A model generated the notes under the pieces. The model did no database searches and was not told the origin of the DNA. It saw nothing but the letters and a program-made list of their open reading frames with translations. DNA of 64,000 nucleotides, taken from positions 62,001 through 126,000 of the forward strand of contig NZ_BATR01000118.1 in the NCBI RefSeq assembly GCF_000739655.1, given 5' to 3'. The position numbers were made by a program, and so were the translations under genes. The stretch comes from Verrucomicrobium sp. BvORR106 (lineage in GTDB: Bacteria; Verrucomicrobiota; Verrucomicrobiia; Verrucomicrobiales; Verrucomicrobiaceae). Below are positions 1 to 8,741 of the stretch, in pieces (position 1 is the first letter of the stretch; each line of letters opens with the position of its first letter).

Positions 1-654
1 GGCGCCATGAACGTTGCCAAAGGTGGCGGCGAACATGAACTGGCCAATGCCGCTGAGGGACTCGTACACTTCCACCATGTCCTCAGGGGTGGTGTAGAGT
101 TTTTCATTCGGCTGATCGCCATGGTCCACGCCGTCTTCCTCACCACCGACCACGCCGGCTTCGACTTCGAGGATGATTTCGTTGGCCACGCACTCGGCAA
201 GGAGCGCCTTGGAAAGCTTCATGTTCTCTTCAAGTGGCAGCTCAGAGGCGTCCAGCATGTGGGAGTTGAAGAGGTTGCCTTTGCCAGCGGCGCGGCGGGC
301 GGCCGTGGCGGCAATGAGGGGTTTGAGGAAAGTGTCCACCTTCTTGGGCTGGCAGTGGTCGGTATGGAGCGCCACGAGCACGTTGTAACGCTCGGCCAGG
401 GTGTGGGCGGCTTCCGCCAGCACGATGGCTCCCAGGGCCATGTCCTTGACCGAAGTTCCGGAGGCGAACTCGCCACCGCCGGTGCTCACCTGGATGATGC
501 CGTCGGACTTGGCGTCTGCAAATGCCTTGAGCGCGCCATTGATGGTCGTGATGGAGGTCACGTTGATGGCGGGATACGCATATCCGCCCTCCTGGGCGGC
601 AGCCAGCATGGCGCGGTATTGGGCAGGTGTAGCAATAGGCATAGGCCCATCCAT
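1..654 (-). CDS. fba: class II fructose-bisphosphate aldolase (partial, C-terminus outside window)
   Basis: Metal-dependent aldolase of glycolysis and gluconeogenesis, which interconverts fructose 1,6-bisphosphate with dihydroxyacetone phosphate and glyceraldehyde 3-phosphate in the cytosol. The minus-strand frame stays open to the left edge and reads as the FbaA-type family: an early YAYPAIN block, a LHTDHC metal-binding motif, NSHMLDASELPLEEN, a GVVGGEEDGVDH stretch and, last, TFGNVHG. About 218 residues are present; the C-terminal part with the remaining metal and phosphate ligands lies beyond base 1. The start could be 654 or the in-frame ATG at 642; neither has a clear Shine-Dalgarno sequence. 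The gene is divergent from the secreted protein at 782. The family call is firm; the exact start is not. Confidence 0.93.
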   Translation of the reverse strand, partial: MDGPMPIATPAQYRAMLAAAQEGGYAYPAINVTSITTINGALKAFADAKSDGIIQVSTGGGEFASGTSVKDMALGAIVLAEAAHTLAERYNVLVALHTDHCQPKKVDTFLKPLIAATAARRAAGKGNLFNSHMLDASELPLEENMKLSKALLAECVANEIILEVEAGVVGGEEDGVDHGDQPNEKLYTTPEDMVEVYESLSGIGQFMFAATFGNVHGA

Positions 655-781
655 AGAGCAGAATTCGGGCCGCCGCAACCCGCAAGACCCTTCACGAGAT
701 TGCAACTTTTCTGTTTTGGAAGTGTTTCCTCAGCTTGTGAAGATGAAGTTGCCCTTGTCCAGCGTTGCGTTTTACACCAGC

Positions 782-1639
782 ATGCTAATGGTCTTCTCCA
801 TGAGAAGAGCGGCAGCAGTAGCAGCCATGGGGATCACCTTCGTGATGATGGGAGGCCCTGCCAACTTGCCTGCTCAGGGGCCACGTACGCCAGAGGGTGG
901 ATCGGAAGGGGGCGGCCCCGGACCTGGTCCTGGACCAAGGCCCCCCAAATCCGGTATGGACGGCAAGGATCGTGACCGTGACCGGGATGGCCGGTCTGGA
1001 TTTGGCCGTGGCGGCGACCGGGATCGCATGGATGCCTTTCGCACCATGACCGAAGAAGAACGTCAGCAGGTGCGTGACGCCTTTGAAAAAGCTTGGCAGA
1101 ACCCTGCAGTCACGGCGGCGCGGGAACGGTACCAGAAAGCCAATGACGAATACCGTGAAACGCTGCAAAAGGCGCTCAAGGAAGCTGACCCTGCGGCGGT
1201 GGAATTGCTGGAGAAGCACAAGCCCAAGGGAGGTCCCTTCGGGATGATGCCGATGCCGGACCCGAATGATCCAGAGTTTGTAAAAAAAGCCGTCAACCGA
1301 CTGGGAATGGAGCTGCATGCTCTCTCCCGGTCCGAGAATCGCCGTTTCCCCACGAAGGAGATTGCGGAGAAAGTACAGGCTGATCCTGCCGTCAAAGCGG
1401 GGATTGAGGCGCTCGAGAAAGCTCCGCCTGCTGGGCGGTTAGAGGCTTGGGGCAAGCTGGTCGGTATCGTCCAGGAAGTAGCTCGCAAAGAAATGCCCGT
1501 GCAAGAAGGCGGTTGGCGTCCGGGACCGGGTGGTCCAGGACCTGGACCAGGGGGGCCTCCTGGTCCGCCGCCTTTTGATGATCGGCGCCCAGAGGGGCGT
1601 CCAGAGCCGGGCCCTGATGCAGGTCCCCGCAGCAGGTAA
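782..1639 (+). CDS. secreted Gly/Pro-rich protein of unknown function
   Basis: No family was recognised. The 285-residue product starts with a hydrophobic export signal (RRAAAVAAMGITFVMMGG, likely cut near residues 31-33), followed by a Gly/Pro-rich low-complexity stretch with RDRDRD repeats. A charged, probably helical core lies at about residues 80-200 (for example TEEERQQVRDAFEKA), and the tail is again proline- and glycine-rich. The helical core flanked by disordered arms recalls periplasmic stress proteins of the Spy type, but no defining motif was seen. Starts at 788 or 800 are also possible; the frame stays open further upstream, but that part reads as the antisense of fba. It converges on ybeY. 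Confidence 0.7.
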   Translation: MLMVFSMRRAAAVAAMGITFVMMGGPANLPAQGPRTPEGGSEGGGPGPGPGPRPPKSGMDGKDRDRDRDGRSGFGRGGDRDRMDAFRTMTEEERQQVRDAFEKAWQNPAVTAARERYQKANDEYRETLQKALKEADPAAVELLEKHKPKGGPFGMMPMPDPNDPEFVKKAVNRLGMELHALSRSENRRFPTKEIAEKVQADPAVKAGIEALEKAPPAGRLEAWGKLVGIVQEVARKEMPVQEGGWRPGPGGPGPGPGGPPGPPPFDDRRPEGRPEPGPDAGPRSR

Positions 1640-1672
1640 GAGGCTGCCCAATTCTGATCGTCCTGCGTGCTT

Positions 1673-1693
1673 GCGCCGCGCCTTGGCGGGCGC
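1673..1693. terminator. GC-rich hairpin between convergent genes
   Basis: GCGCC at 1673-1677 pairs with GGCGC at 1689-1693, and an inner CGC/GCG pair extends the stem. It lies in the 56-base gap between the stop codons of the convergent secreted-protein gene and ybeY, so it could end transcription from both sides. There is no T-run on either strand, so it is only terminator-like. Confidence 0.4.
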
Positions 1694-1695
1694 GC

Positions 1696-2136
1696 TCAGG
1701 GCGTAGGGCTCTTTGGCCAGCAGGCGTCCAGGATCTCCTCCTGGATGCGGTGCATCTCTGTGCGCTCCGCAGGCTCATAGTCGCTCCAGCCTGCTAGATG
1801 CAGGAGGCCATGTACGATGTAGCGGGCTACTTCACGCTCATAGCTCTCGCTGTGCTCGGCGGCTTGCTTCTCGGCAGTGTCGAGACTGATGAGGATCTCG
1901 CCGTGGTGAAAGGTAATCACGTCTGTCGGAGTCGGATCATCAAGAAACTCACCGTGGACCTTGGTAATGGTCCGGTCTGAAACAAGGATGAACTCCACCT
2001 CTTCCAGTTGGGAGAGTGGTGACTCGGGTTCACGAGCTGCCGCCAAGCACTTCGGGACGGCTTGGATCGCGGTGGCTTTCCAGCGGGCCGTCGCGGCGGG
2101 AGGCCGGCGATAGCGGCGGTCAATGCGAATGCGCAT
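1696..2136 (-). CDS. ybeY: YbeY-type rRNA maturation endoribonuclease
   Basis: Zinc-dependent endoribonuclease family acting in 16S rRNA 3' end maturation and 70S ribosome quality control. The 146-residue product has the family hallmarks: a DDPTPTDVITF block (residues 66-76) and the HGLLHLAGW active-site helix (109-117). The usual zinc triad is H-x3-H-x5-H; here His109 and His113 are present but the third position is Asp119 (WSDY in place of YDH). Asp can still bind zinc, but the change is worth noting. The start lies 18 bases after the stop of the HD phosphodiesterase gene, in the common phoH - HD phosphodiesterase - ybeY order, which supports the call. Confidence 0.9.
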   Translation of the reverse strand: MRIRIDRRYRRPPAATARWKATAIQAVPKCLAAAREPESPLSQLEEVEFILVSDRTITKVHGEFLDDPTPTDVITFHHGEILISLDTAEKQAAEHSESYEREVARYIVHGLLHLAGWSDYEPAERTEMHRIQEEILDACWPKSPTP

Positions 2137-2154
2137 CGGCAGAAGGGGGCCTGG

Positions 2155-3804
2155 TCAGGCCGCGTGATTGACCTTGGTCGGCTGCGGCTTCGTGCTGGTA
2201 CCGGATCCTTCAGGATCTTTGGGCTCCCTGGAGTCCTTGGCATGCTTGCGCGCCACTTCAGAAGGCGTTTCCTCACGAGGTGCCTTGGGATAGTGGATGC
2301 GGCTGTGAAGCATGCTCATAAGCGTCTTCACAAAGCTGGCCTTGATGTCACCCAGTTCTGCAAGGGTGAGGTCGCACTCATCTAGTTGATGATCGAGAAT
2401 GCGGTTGCGCACAATCTCCTCCACCAGTTGCTCCACCCGGGTCAGAGAAGGCTTGGCGAGGGTACGACTGGCGCTCTCCACAGCATCTGCCAGGGAGATG
2501 ATGGCGGCTTCCTTGAACTGAGGGCGGGGGCCGGGATAACGGAAACCATCTTCGGTGACTTCCGGCACGTCGTCCTCACGGGCCTTGTCTTCTTCCACCA
2601 GGCGCAGGATCTCCTTCTTTTGGTCCAGGGCACGACGATAGAAGAAATAGACGAGTGAGTTTCCGTGGTGCTGCTCGATGACATCGATGATCCGGGAGTT
2701 GAGCCCGTGCTTGATGGCAATGTCCACGCCGTCTTTCACGTGGGCAATCAGGACCAGGGCGCTCATACGCGCGGTGAGGTCGTCATGCGGGTTGTCATCG
2801 GGATCCATGTTCTCGATGAAATACTCCGGCTTGGTGAGCTTGCCGATATCGTGGAAATAAGCACACACGCGGCACATGCTCGCATTGGCGGAAATCGATT
2901 CCGCCGCAGCTTCGGCCAAGTTGGCGACCACCAAAGAGTGGTGATAGGTCCCTGGAGCCTCAATGCTGAGGCGCTTCATGAGCGGGTGATTGAGGTCACC
3001 CAGCTCCAACCACGAAATCGTGGTGGTCATCTGGAAGAGGGACTCAAGGGCGGGAAGAAGGGCGCCAGCCAACATTGCCGTGAGAATGCCCGAGAGCAGA
3101 GGGGACAGAAAGAGAAGGGCCTGGTGGTCACTGTTCAGGGCCACGCTCGTCTGGCTGAACAGCACCATGAAAACGGAGGCAGCAGCACCGATGTACAGGC
3201 CGCTAGTGAGCAGCCGACTGCGCCGACGGATGCGCTGGGTGACATAGACGCCGACGAACCCAACGCTCAACCCGGTCGCGATGTACGGAAGGATCGTGTC
3301 GGGCGGAACCAGGCAGGATCCAAGGAGCGTCGCGTAAACGGCACCAAAGAGGGAGATGCGGCGACCCGCCAGCATGCAAAGGATGACGGGACCCAGAGCG
3401 TGCGGAGCGAGGAGGAGGGTGTACGAGGGCGGCCAGGAGCGATGGTGACCGTAGCTCAAGACTACGCCGACTGCGGCCAGATGAAGCACTACAGCGCAGA
3501 AGACCAGTACCACGTGGCCATTCGGGCGGACATCCGCCGGCAGGCTGAGGTACCAATGCACCGCTGCGGGCAAGAAGACCGCAGCGGTGAAAATGAAGCT
3601 GGCACCTGTGGCTCCAGGGAGATTGGCCCCGAGGATCTTCAGCAGCACCGTGATGCCAATGAAGGCGGAGACAAACAGTCCGAGTCCCACCATCGGATTG
3701 CAGCGCAGAGTCTCTAAAAACTCTCCTTGCAAATGCTTACGGCGAGTCTTGCCACAAGACAAACCTTTGCGCGTAAGCTGCGCCCGCTTGATGAAATCGA
3801 ACAT
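2155..3804 (-). CDS. 7TM-HD domain phosphodiesterase (PgpH-like, probable c-di-AMP hydrolase)
   Basis: Integral membrane phosphodiesterase with a cytosolic HD domain. Characterised relatives (Listeria PgpH) degrade cyclic di-AMP; that activity here is inferred from the family. About seven hydrophobic segments lie between residues 38 and 255, followed by a catalytic HD domain with TYHHS (287-290), HDIGK (318-322) and KHG/EQHHGNS elements. Typical members carry a large extracellular 7TMR-HDED domain after the first membrane helix; here only about ten residues separate the first two helices, so that sensor is missing. The C-terminal tail is charged and Pro/Lys-rich, probably disordered. Middle gene of the phoH - HD - ybeY operon. 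Confidence 0.9.
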   Translation of the reverse strand: MFDFIKRAQLTRKGLSCGKTRRKHLQGEFLETLRCNPMVGLGLFVSAFIGITVLLKILGANLPGATGASFIFTAAVFLPAAVHWYLSLPADVRPNGHVVLVFCAVVLHLAAVGVVLSYGHHRSWPPSYTLLLAPHALGPVILCMLAGRRISLFGAVYATLLGSCLVPPDTILPYIATGLSVGFVGVYVTQRIRRRSRLLTSGLYIGAAASVFMVLFSQTSVALNSDHQALLFLSPLLSGILTAMLAGALLPALESLFQMTTTISWLELGDLNHPLMKRLSIEAPGTYHHSLVVANLAEAAAESISANASMCRVCAYFHDIGKLTKPEYFIENMDPDDNPHDDLTARMSALVLIAHVKDGVDIAIKHGLNSRIIDVIEQHHGNSLVYFFYRRALDQKKEILRLVEEDKAREDDVPEVTEDGFRYPGPRPQFKEAAIISLADAVESASRTLAKPSLTRVEQLVEEIVRNRILDHQLDECDLTLAELGDIKASFVKTLMSMLHSRIHYPKAPREETPSEVARKHAKDSREPKDPEGSGTSTKPQPTKVNHAA

Positions 3805-3865
3805 AGAGATGGCTTAGCCGGGTGGGATTCTACGGGATTCCCTTCCGAACACAACCTTTTCCTTG

Positions 3866-4828
3866 CTATTCCCCAGTTGCCCGATGGATGCGATAGGCTT
3901 CAATGATCCGTTGGACGATGGGCAAGCGCACCACATCCGTCGGTTCGAAGCGGATGAAACGCAAACCATCCACACCAGAGAGAATGTGCATGGCTTCCGC
4001 CAAGCCCGATCGAACCCCACGTTTCAAGTCTACCTGGGAGGGGTCTCCAGTGACGACACAACGTGATCCTTCTCCTAGTCGGGTCAGGAACATCAGCATC
4101 TGCTCAGTGGTGGTGTTCTGGGCCTCATCAAGGATGACGAAAGAGTTCTTTAGAGTCCGTCCCCGCATGTAGGCGAGGGGGGCGATCTCCACGATGCCTC
4201 GTTCGATCATCTTCTCGGCTTCATCCGTCTCCAGCATCTCGTAGAGAGCATCGTAGAGTGGACGAAGGTAGGGGAAGACTTTCTCATTGAGGTCTCCCGG
4301 CAGGAAGCCGAGCGCTTCGCCCGCCTCCACCGCTGGGCGGGTCAGGACCAGTCTCTGCACGGTTTTTTCGCGCAACGACTGGAGCGCCTGCGCCATGGCG
4401 AGGTAGGTTTTGCCAGTGCCTGCAGGGCCGATACCAAAGACGACCTCGTTCTCACGCATGGCGTGGAGGTAGTCGATTTGGCCGCGGGTCTTGGCGAGAA
4501 CGGGAGGCTTGCGGGAAGATCCCAGCAACTTGAGTTGCAGGATCTTTTCCGCCGGGGCCTCCGTCCAAGGCTGACGGGTATTGGCGATCACCATTTGAAG
4601 CATGCCTGGGCTGACCTCAGCCCCACCGCGGCGAACTTTCTCGAGCTCAGTCAGGACTTCCTGAGCGGCATTGATGCGGTCTTCGGGGCCGTCGAGCTTG
4701 ATCCAGCCGTCACGGGACGTGACCTGGATGTCGAAAGCCTCGGCCAGTTTTCGAAGGCTGGCGATGTCGTTTCCGATGACTGAGTGGAGAAACTGCGGAG
4801 TTTCGTATGTAAGGGTGACAGATGACAT
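3866..4828 (-). CDS. phoH: PhoH-family ATPase
   Basis: Cytosolic P-loop ATPase of the PhoH/PhoL family, usually linked to RNA metabolism and ribosome maturation and coupled genomically to ybeY. From the ATG at 4828 the product is 320 residues. An N-terminal KH-like segment (about 1-70) precedes the Walker A motif GPAGTGKT (134-141), the TRPAVEAGEALGFLPGD block and a Walker B VILDEAQN (about 231-238), then a TGDPSQVDL sensor segment. An upstream in-frame start at 4867 would add 13 residues with no family support. Its stop is 61 bases before the HD phosphodiesterase start, so it probably leads the operon. Confidence 0.93.
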   Translation of the reverse strand: MSSVTLTYETPQFLHSVIGNDIASLRKLAEAFDIQVTSRDGWIKLDGPEDRINAAQEVLTELEKVRRGGAEVSPGMLQMVIANTRQPWTEAPAEKILQLKLLGSSRKPPVLAKTRGQIDYLHAMRENEVVFGIGPAGTGKTYLAMAQALQSLREKTVQRLVLTRPAVEAGEALGFLPGDLNEKVFPYLRPLYDALYEMLETDEAEKMIERGIVEIAPLAYMRGRTLKNSFVILDEAQNTTTEQMLMFLTRLGEGSRCVVTGDPSQVDLKRGVRSGLAEAMHILSGVDGLRFIRFEPTDVVRLPIVQRIIEAYRIHRATGE

Positions 4829-4979
4829 TTTGTCAGATTGAAAGAAGCGGATTGAGGGATATGGCAATGCTTTAGCCTCTGGTCACAACGCCAGAGCTCT
4901 GTCAAAGCCACGAGGAAAACAGGAAAGACTGGACGTCAGTCTCCTGTGGAGTGCATCAAGATGTACATTGGGGGAATCC

Positions 4980-5414
4980 TCAACGGTAGCCGTAGGCGAG
5001 TGCCCACGTGACTCCGCGTTCTTTCTTGCTCTTTACGCTGAAAACGACCGTGTAGGTGCCAGTTGCTGGCGGATTCACCCGCACGGAGCAGGTGAACTTG
5101 CCGTTTTTGCGTTCCATGTGGACTGGCTGGCCCTTGGAATCGAAGACTGCGAGCTCAAGCTCACAGTCTTCGTTGGCGGTACCGAGCCAGAAAGCATATT
5201 CGTTGCCCTTGAAGAGTTGGTGACGGACGGCCAGTTTCTGGCCGGACTCCACTTCACCATTCCAGTAGTCCTCACGAACGGTGTAGCCCTGCTCCACGAA
5301 CGGCGTAGCGGCCTCCATGGCGTGATCATGTGCCTCATCCACGAAGGCATAGGCACTGGTCAGGGCCACAAAGAGAGCGCAGAAGACCGCGCACTGAAGC
5401 TTGAGCTTGTTCAT
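4980..5414 (-). CDS. small secreted protein, possible beta-sandwich
   Basis: No family was recognised. The 144-residue product has a clear signal peptide (KLQCAVFCALFVALTSAYAF, cleavage near residue 23). The mature part holds alternating hydrophobic stretches, including YAFWLGTANEDCELELAVFD and TGTYTVVFSVKSK, resembling pre-peptidase C-terminal or similar beta-sandwich domains of exported proteins; this is a resemblance only. It lies 27 bases after the stop of the secreted protein at 5442 on the same strand, so the two are probably cotranscribed. Confidence 0.72.
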   Translation of the reverse strand: MNKLKLQCAVFCALFVALTSAYAFVDEAHDHAMEAATPFVEQGYTVREDYWNGEVESGQKLAVRHQLFKGNEYAFWLGTANEDCELELAVFDSKGQPVHMERKNGKFTCSVRVNPPATGTYTVVFSVKSKKERGVTWALAYGYR

Positions 5415-5441
5415 TTGAGGAGAAGCTGGGGGGCCGGGTGA

Positions 5442-6254
5442 TTACCGGGACTTTTTGACTTGAAGGATCAAAGCCAGCAGTTCTTCGCAGGTCGTATGAA
5501 TGGTATTGATCTTTTCAGGCGTGAAGCTGCCGTCAGGAGAGTCCATAGACTTGCGGATGGTGACGAGGCCCTTGGAAATCGCCGTCACAAGGCGATTGTT
5601 CTTGGCGGAATCCGACATGCTGCCCACGGACTTGCTGAAGTGATCCACCAGCATGGGCTGGTTGAGCAACTCGGCCCTATCATTGGTGTACGCCTTGGAA
5701 ACCACGGAAGTGGCGGAGGAAGTGCCGCGGAGCCAACCACCGAGGCTGACGCACTGGGCCAGGTCGTTGTCACGCATGCGCTCCATCTCAGCCCGAACGG
5801 TGGCTTGAGTCTGGTCGAATTCTTTGCGGACCGCCTTCCAGTCATCCTTCTGCACAGCGTCCAGAATGCTCTGGGCATGCGGGCGGACGGCCTTGGTCAG
5901 GCCGAGGCTCTGGGCGATATTGATGACTTCACGGCCAATTTCCTCGACGGCCTGCTTGTCCTGGGCCTGCACGGCGACAAAGCCTTCTGCTACCACGGTG
6001 CCAAACACCAGCGATAGCTCCATCCGGTCAGAGGAGTCGGGGGTGGAGAGCTTGCGAAGTTCATCCTTCCAGTTGGGATCACCCAATTTATCCAGGACGG
6101 CAAAGATCTCACTGGGTACAGGGACAACCACTTCATCCATGACATAGCCAGGGAACTGAGCCGGGTCGAACTTCTGAGCGGTCCCCTGAGAAAAGGCGGA
6201 ACCCGCCAGCATCAGGGAGGCAAAAAGATAAAAAGTCTTCACTTTCATGGTCAT
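5442..6254 (-). CDS. secreted protein of unknown function
   Basis: No family was recognised. The 270-residue product has an export signal (FYLFASLMLAGSAFSQG; a start at the third residue, 6248, is equally plausible). The mature chain looks largely helical and reads like a periplasmic helical-repeat protein, with many Lys/Glu heptad-like stretches and the phrases VAEGFVAVQAQDKQAVEEIG and SKGLVTIRKSMDSP. It is transcribed away from the nitrilase-family gene at 6401 and is followed by a small secreted protein that is probably in the same operon. Export is well supported; the role is unknown. Confidence 0.72.
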   Translation of the reverse strand: MTMKVKTFYLFASLMLAGSAFSQGTAQKFDPAQFPGYVMDEVVVPVPSEIFAVLDKLGDPNWKDELRKLSTPDSSDRMELSLVFGTVVAEGFVAVQAQDKQAVEEIGREVINIAQSLGLTKAVRPHAQSILDAVQKDDWKAVRKEFDQTQATVRAEMERMRDNDLAQCVSLGGWLRGTSSATSVVSKAYTNDRAELLNQPMLVDHFSKSVGSMSDSAKNNRLVTAISKGLVTIRKSMDSPDGSFTPEKINTIHTTCEELLALILQVKKSR

Positions 6255-6400
6255 TCAGGCAATCTCAGACAGCGACATGCAAGAGGCTGTCATAACGAAG
6301 CGCAGAATAGTTGAGGTGCAACCGTTTTGCGGACGTTGATTCCATACACCCTTGAATCTCACCATAAGGGGGGCGTGCGCGTAAAAAGATTGGAAGTGAA

Positions 6401-7165
6401 ATGATTGTACAAATTCTGCAGACAAATCCCGTGTGGGAGGACAAGGCGGCGAGTCAGGCTGGCGTGGTGGCCATGCTGGAGCGGTTCCCCCCAGTGCCGG
6501 GGAGTCTGCTGGTACTGCCAGAGATGTATGCCACGGGTTTCAGCATGAATTTGGCGGTGACGGCCCAGAGTCAAGCCAGGGAAGATGAAGCCTTTTTGTC
6601 CCGGTTGGCGCTGGACCATCGATGCGCGGTGATGGGAGGGGTCGTGGCGCCTCCTGAGGAAGGGAGAGCGTTCAATGAATCCGTCACCATCGGGCCTGAT
6701 GGGGAGGTGCTGGCCCGCTACGCGAAGCAGCAACTTTTTAATCTGGGGGGCGAGGCGGAGTGCCACACGGCTGGTGAGGCGGTGATCGCCTTTCCGTTGG
6801 AGGGGTTTATGGTGGCCCCCTTCGTCTGCTATGATCTGCGATTCCCCGAGCTGTTCCGCGACGCCACCATGGTGGGCGCGAATCTGCTGGTGGTGATTGC
6901 CAGCTGGCCGGTGAAGCGGTACCACCACTGGCTGACGCTCCTGCAGGCCCGGGCGATCGAAAATCTCGCCTACGTGGTGGGAGTCAACCGGGCGGGAAGC
7001 GATCCGCATCTGCACTACAATGGGCGCAGCGTGGTGGTGAGCCCCCACGGACACATCATCGCCGATGCGGGTGAGTCGGCTGGGTCGGTTTCGGCCCGGC
7101 TGGATCTGGCAGAACTCCAGGCATGGCGGGAGGCCTTCCCAGCCCTGCGCGATTCTCGTTGGTAG
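6401..7165 (+). CDS. nitrilase-superfamily omega-amidase (YafV/Nit2-like)
   Basis: Cytosolic carbon-nitrogen hydrolase. Closest characterised relatives are omega-amidases that hydrolyse alpha-ketoglutaramate or alpha-ketosuccinamate in methionine salvage and amide repair. The Glu-Lys-Cys triad is visible: Glu41 in LVLPEMYATGF, Lys109 in RYAKQQLF and Cys143 in FVCYDLRFPE. The length of 254 residues is normal. The start is supported by a purine-rich GGAAGTGA just upstream. It is followed about 95 bases later by the exported methyltransferase on the same strand. Substrate is inferred from family. Confidence 0.88.
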   Translation: MIVQILQTNPVWEDKAASQAGVVAMLERFPPVPGSLLVLPEMYATGFSMNLAVTAQSQAREDEAFLSRLALDHRCAVMGGVVAPPEEGRAFNESVTIGPDGEVLARYAKQQLFNLGGEAECHTAGEAVIAFPLEGFMVAPFVCYDLRFPELFRDATMVGANLLVVIASWPVKRYHHWLTLLQARAIENLAYVVGVNRAGSDPHLHYNGRSVVVSPHGHIIADAGESAGSVSARLDLAELQAWREAFPALRDSRW

Positions 7166-7259
7166 GTCCCTGCCGAGGGAAATGGGGTGGGGAGGGTACG
7201 TCGTTTTCTGCTGGGAAAAGGGCGGCCAATTGCGTTTGATGAAGTGAATGTTTTGCTCT

Positions 7260-7985
7260 ATGCGCCTCTCCTCCCTGTCCCTCGCTGGAACTGCGATCTT
7301 GTCCCTCGCCCTGATTTTGGGGCGGGCCGATGTGCCCGCCCAGACCGTTGATCCCGCGGAGGCCTTCGCTCCTCCCGCCGTGACGGAGTATATGGGGCGC
7401 ACCGTGGCTCAGACCATGCACTGGAGCGGATCGGGTTGGCTCATCCGCCATAAGCGGGAACGGGAGGAGGCGGCAAGTTTGATGCGGGAGAAGCTGGAGC
7501 TCAAGCCGGGCATGACGGTCTGTGATCTGGGTTGCGGCAACGGCTATCACACCTTTCCCATGGGCAAGTCGGTGGCTCCTGGTGGCAAGGTGTACGGGGT
7601 GGAGATCCAGGAGCCGTATCTGCTCATGTTGAAGGAGGGAGCGGAGAAAGCGGGTGTGACCAACTTTGTGCCAGTCTTGGGCAAGCTCTATGATCCCAAT
7701 TTACCGGAGGCTACCTTCGATCTGATGTTGCTGGTGGATGTGTACCATGAGTTTTCCCATCCAGAGCAGATGCTGACGGCCATGCGCAAGGCGTTGAAGC
7801 CAGATGGCGTGGTGGTGCTGGTGGAATTTCGCGCGGAGGACGACACCGTGCCGATCAAGCCAGAGCACAAGATGACGAAGGCCCAGATCGACAAAGAAAT
7901 GACGGCCAACGGTTTCAAGCTGGTGAAGGCCTTCGACGGGCTGCCTTGGCAGCACATGCTGTGGTATGGAAAGGCCAATCCGTGA
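7260..7985 (+). CDS. exported SAM-dependent methyltransferase-like protein
   Basis: The 241-residue product joins a Sec-type signal peptide (RLSSLSLAGTAILSLALILG, cut probably after the VPAQ region) to a class I Rossmann methyltransferase fold. Motif I is DLGCGNGYHTF (89-99), then VYGVEIQEPYL (motif II), DLMLLVDVYHEFSHPEQ (motif IV region) and LKPDGVVVLVEF (motif V). A methyltransferase fold in the periplasm is odd because S-adenosylmethionine is cytosolic; such exported forms are seen in annotated genomes but their role is unclear to me. A start at 7248 would add four residues before the signal. Transcribed with the amidase upstream. Confidence 0.85.
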   Translation: MRLSSLSLAGTAILSLALILGRADVPAQTVDPAEAFAPPAVTEYMGRTVAQTMHWSGSGWLIRHKREREEAASLMREKLELKPGMTVCDLGCGNGYHTFPMGKSVAPGGKVYGVEIQEPYLLMLKEGAEKAGVTNFVPVLGKLYDPNLPEATFDLMLLVDVYHEFSHPEQMLTAMRKALKPDGVVVLVEFRAEDDTVPIKPEHKMTKAQIDKEMTANGFKLVKAFDGLPWQHMLWYGKANP

Positions 7986-8073
7986 GGATTCCTGTTAAAA
8001 TGTGAAAGTTTTGGGGAATGAAGACTGATTAGCTGATCCTTTCTCAAGCATTCCGAAACCACACCCAACTGCC

Positions 8074-8721
8074 ATGCGTCCGCTGCCTCTTTTGATCCTC
8101 TCCGCCCTCATGGGCATCACGCTTTCGTACGGGGCTGACCCCGTGACTCTGACCATTGCCGACTTTACAGATGGCAAGGGCAATCCCGCTCCGGCTGGCT
8201 GGAAGACCGAAGAGGATGGCACCATCCATCGTGTGGAAAAGGCCGGGAACATCATCTCCAAGAAGGAGTACGCCAACTTCGAGGTCGAGTGGGACTGGAA
8301 GCTGGCAGAAGGGGGCAACAGCGGCATCAAATACTGGGTGAACGAGTTCCCCAAAGGCGGCTGGCTGGGCGTGGAGTACCAGATGATCGACGACGCCAAG
8401 CATGCTGACGCAACCAAGGGGGCTGGAACCCACAGCACGGCGTCCTTCTACGACATCAAAGCTCCCGCGGCAGACAAGGCTGTGAAGCCTGCGGGCGAGT
8501 GGAACCACAGCAAAGTGGTGAGCAAGGACGGCAAGATCCAGCACTGGCTGAACGGCAAGCTCGCTGGCGAAATCGACAGCAAGTCTGAAGAATGGAAGGC
8601 GGGCATCGCCAAGAGCAAATTCAAAGCGGTGGAAGGCTTCGCCCCGGGCAAAGGCCGCTTTATGCTGACCGACCACGGCGACGAGGTCTGGTGGAAGAAC
8701 ATCAAGGTCACGGAGCTCTAG
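8074..8721 (+). CDS. secreted DUF1080 (3-keto-disaccharide hydrolase fold) protein
   Basis: Exported concanavalin-like protein of the DUF1080 family, abundant in Verrucomicrobiota, Planctomycetota and Bacteroidota. Some members hydrolyse 3-keto-glycosides. The 215-residue single-domain product has a signal peptide of about 20 residues, then family motifs: NFEVEWDWKLAEGGNSGIKYWV, LGVEYQMIDD, GEWNHSKVV, IQHWLNGKLAGE and a closing ITVTEL-like strand. A strong inverted repeat 21 bases after the stop suggests that transcription ends here. Substrate unknown. Confidence 0.92.
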   Translation: MRPLPLLILSALMGITLSYGADPVTLTIADFTDGKGNPAPAGWKTEEDGTIHRVEKAGNIISKKEYANFEVEWDWKLAEGGNSGIKYWVNEFPKGGWLGVEYQMIDDAKHADATKGAGTHSTASFYDIKAPAADKAVKPAGEWNHSKVVSKDGKIQHWLNGKLAGEIDSKSEEWKAGIAKSKFKAVEGFAPGKGRFMLTDHGDEVWWKNIKVTEL

Positions 8722-8741
8722 CCGCCTGCGGCGGAGACACA

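Noticed and set aside
7-975. Long plus-strand frame opposite fba and the start of the secreted protein
   Set aside because: Reads as the mirror of the aldolase; low-complexity His/Gly/Arg composition and no family match.
2665-3717. Plus-strand frame opposite the HD phosphodiesterase gene
   Set aside because: Antisense of a clear membrane enzyme; charged, repeat-poor composition with no domain.
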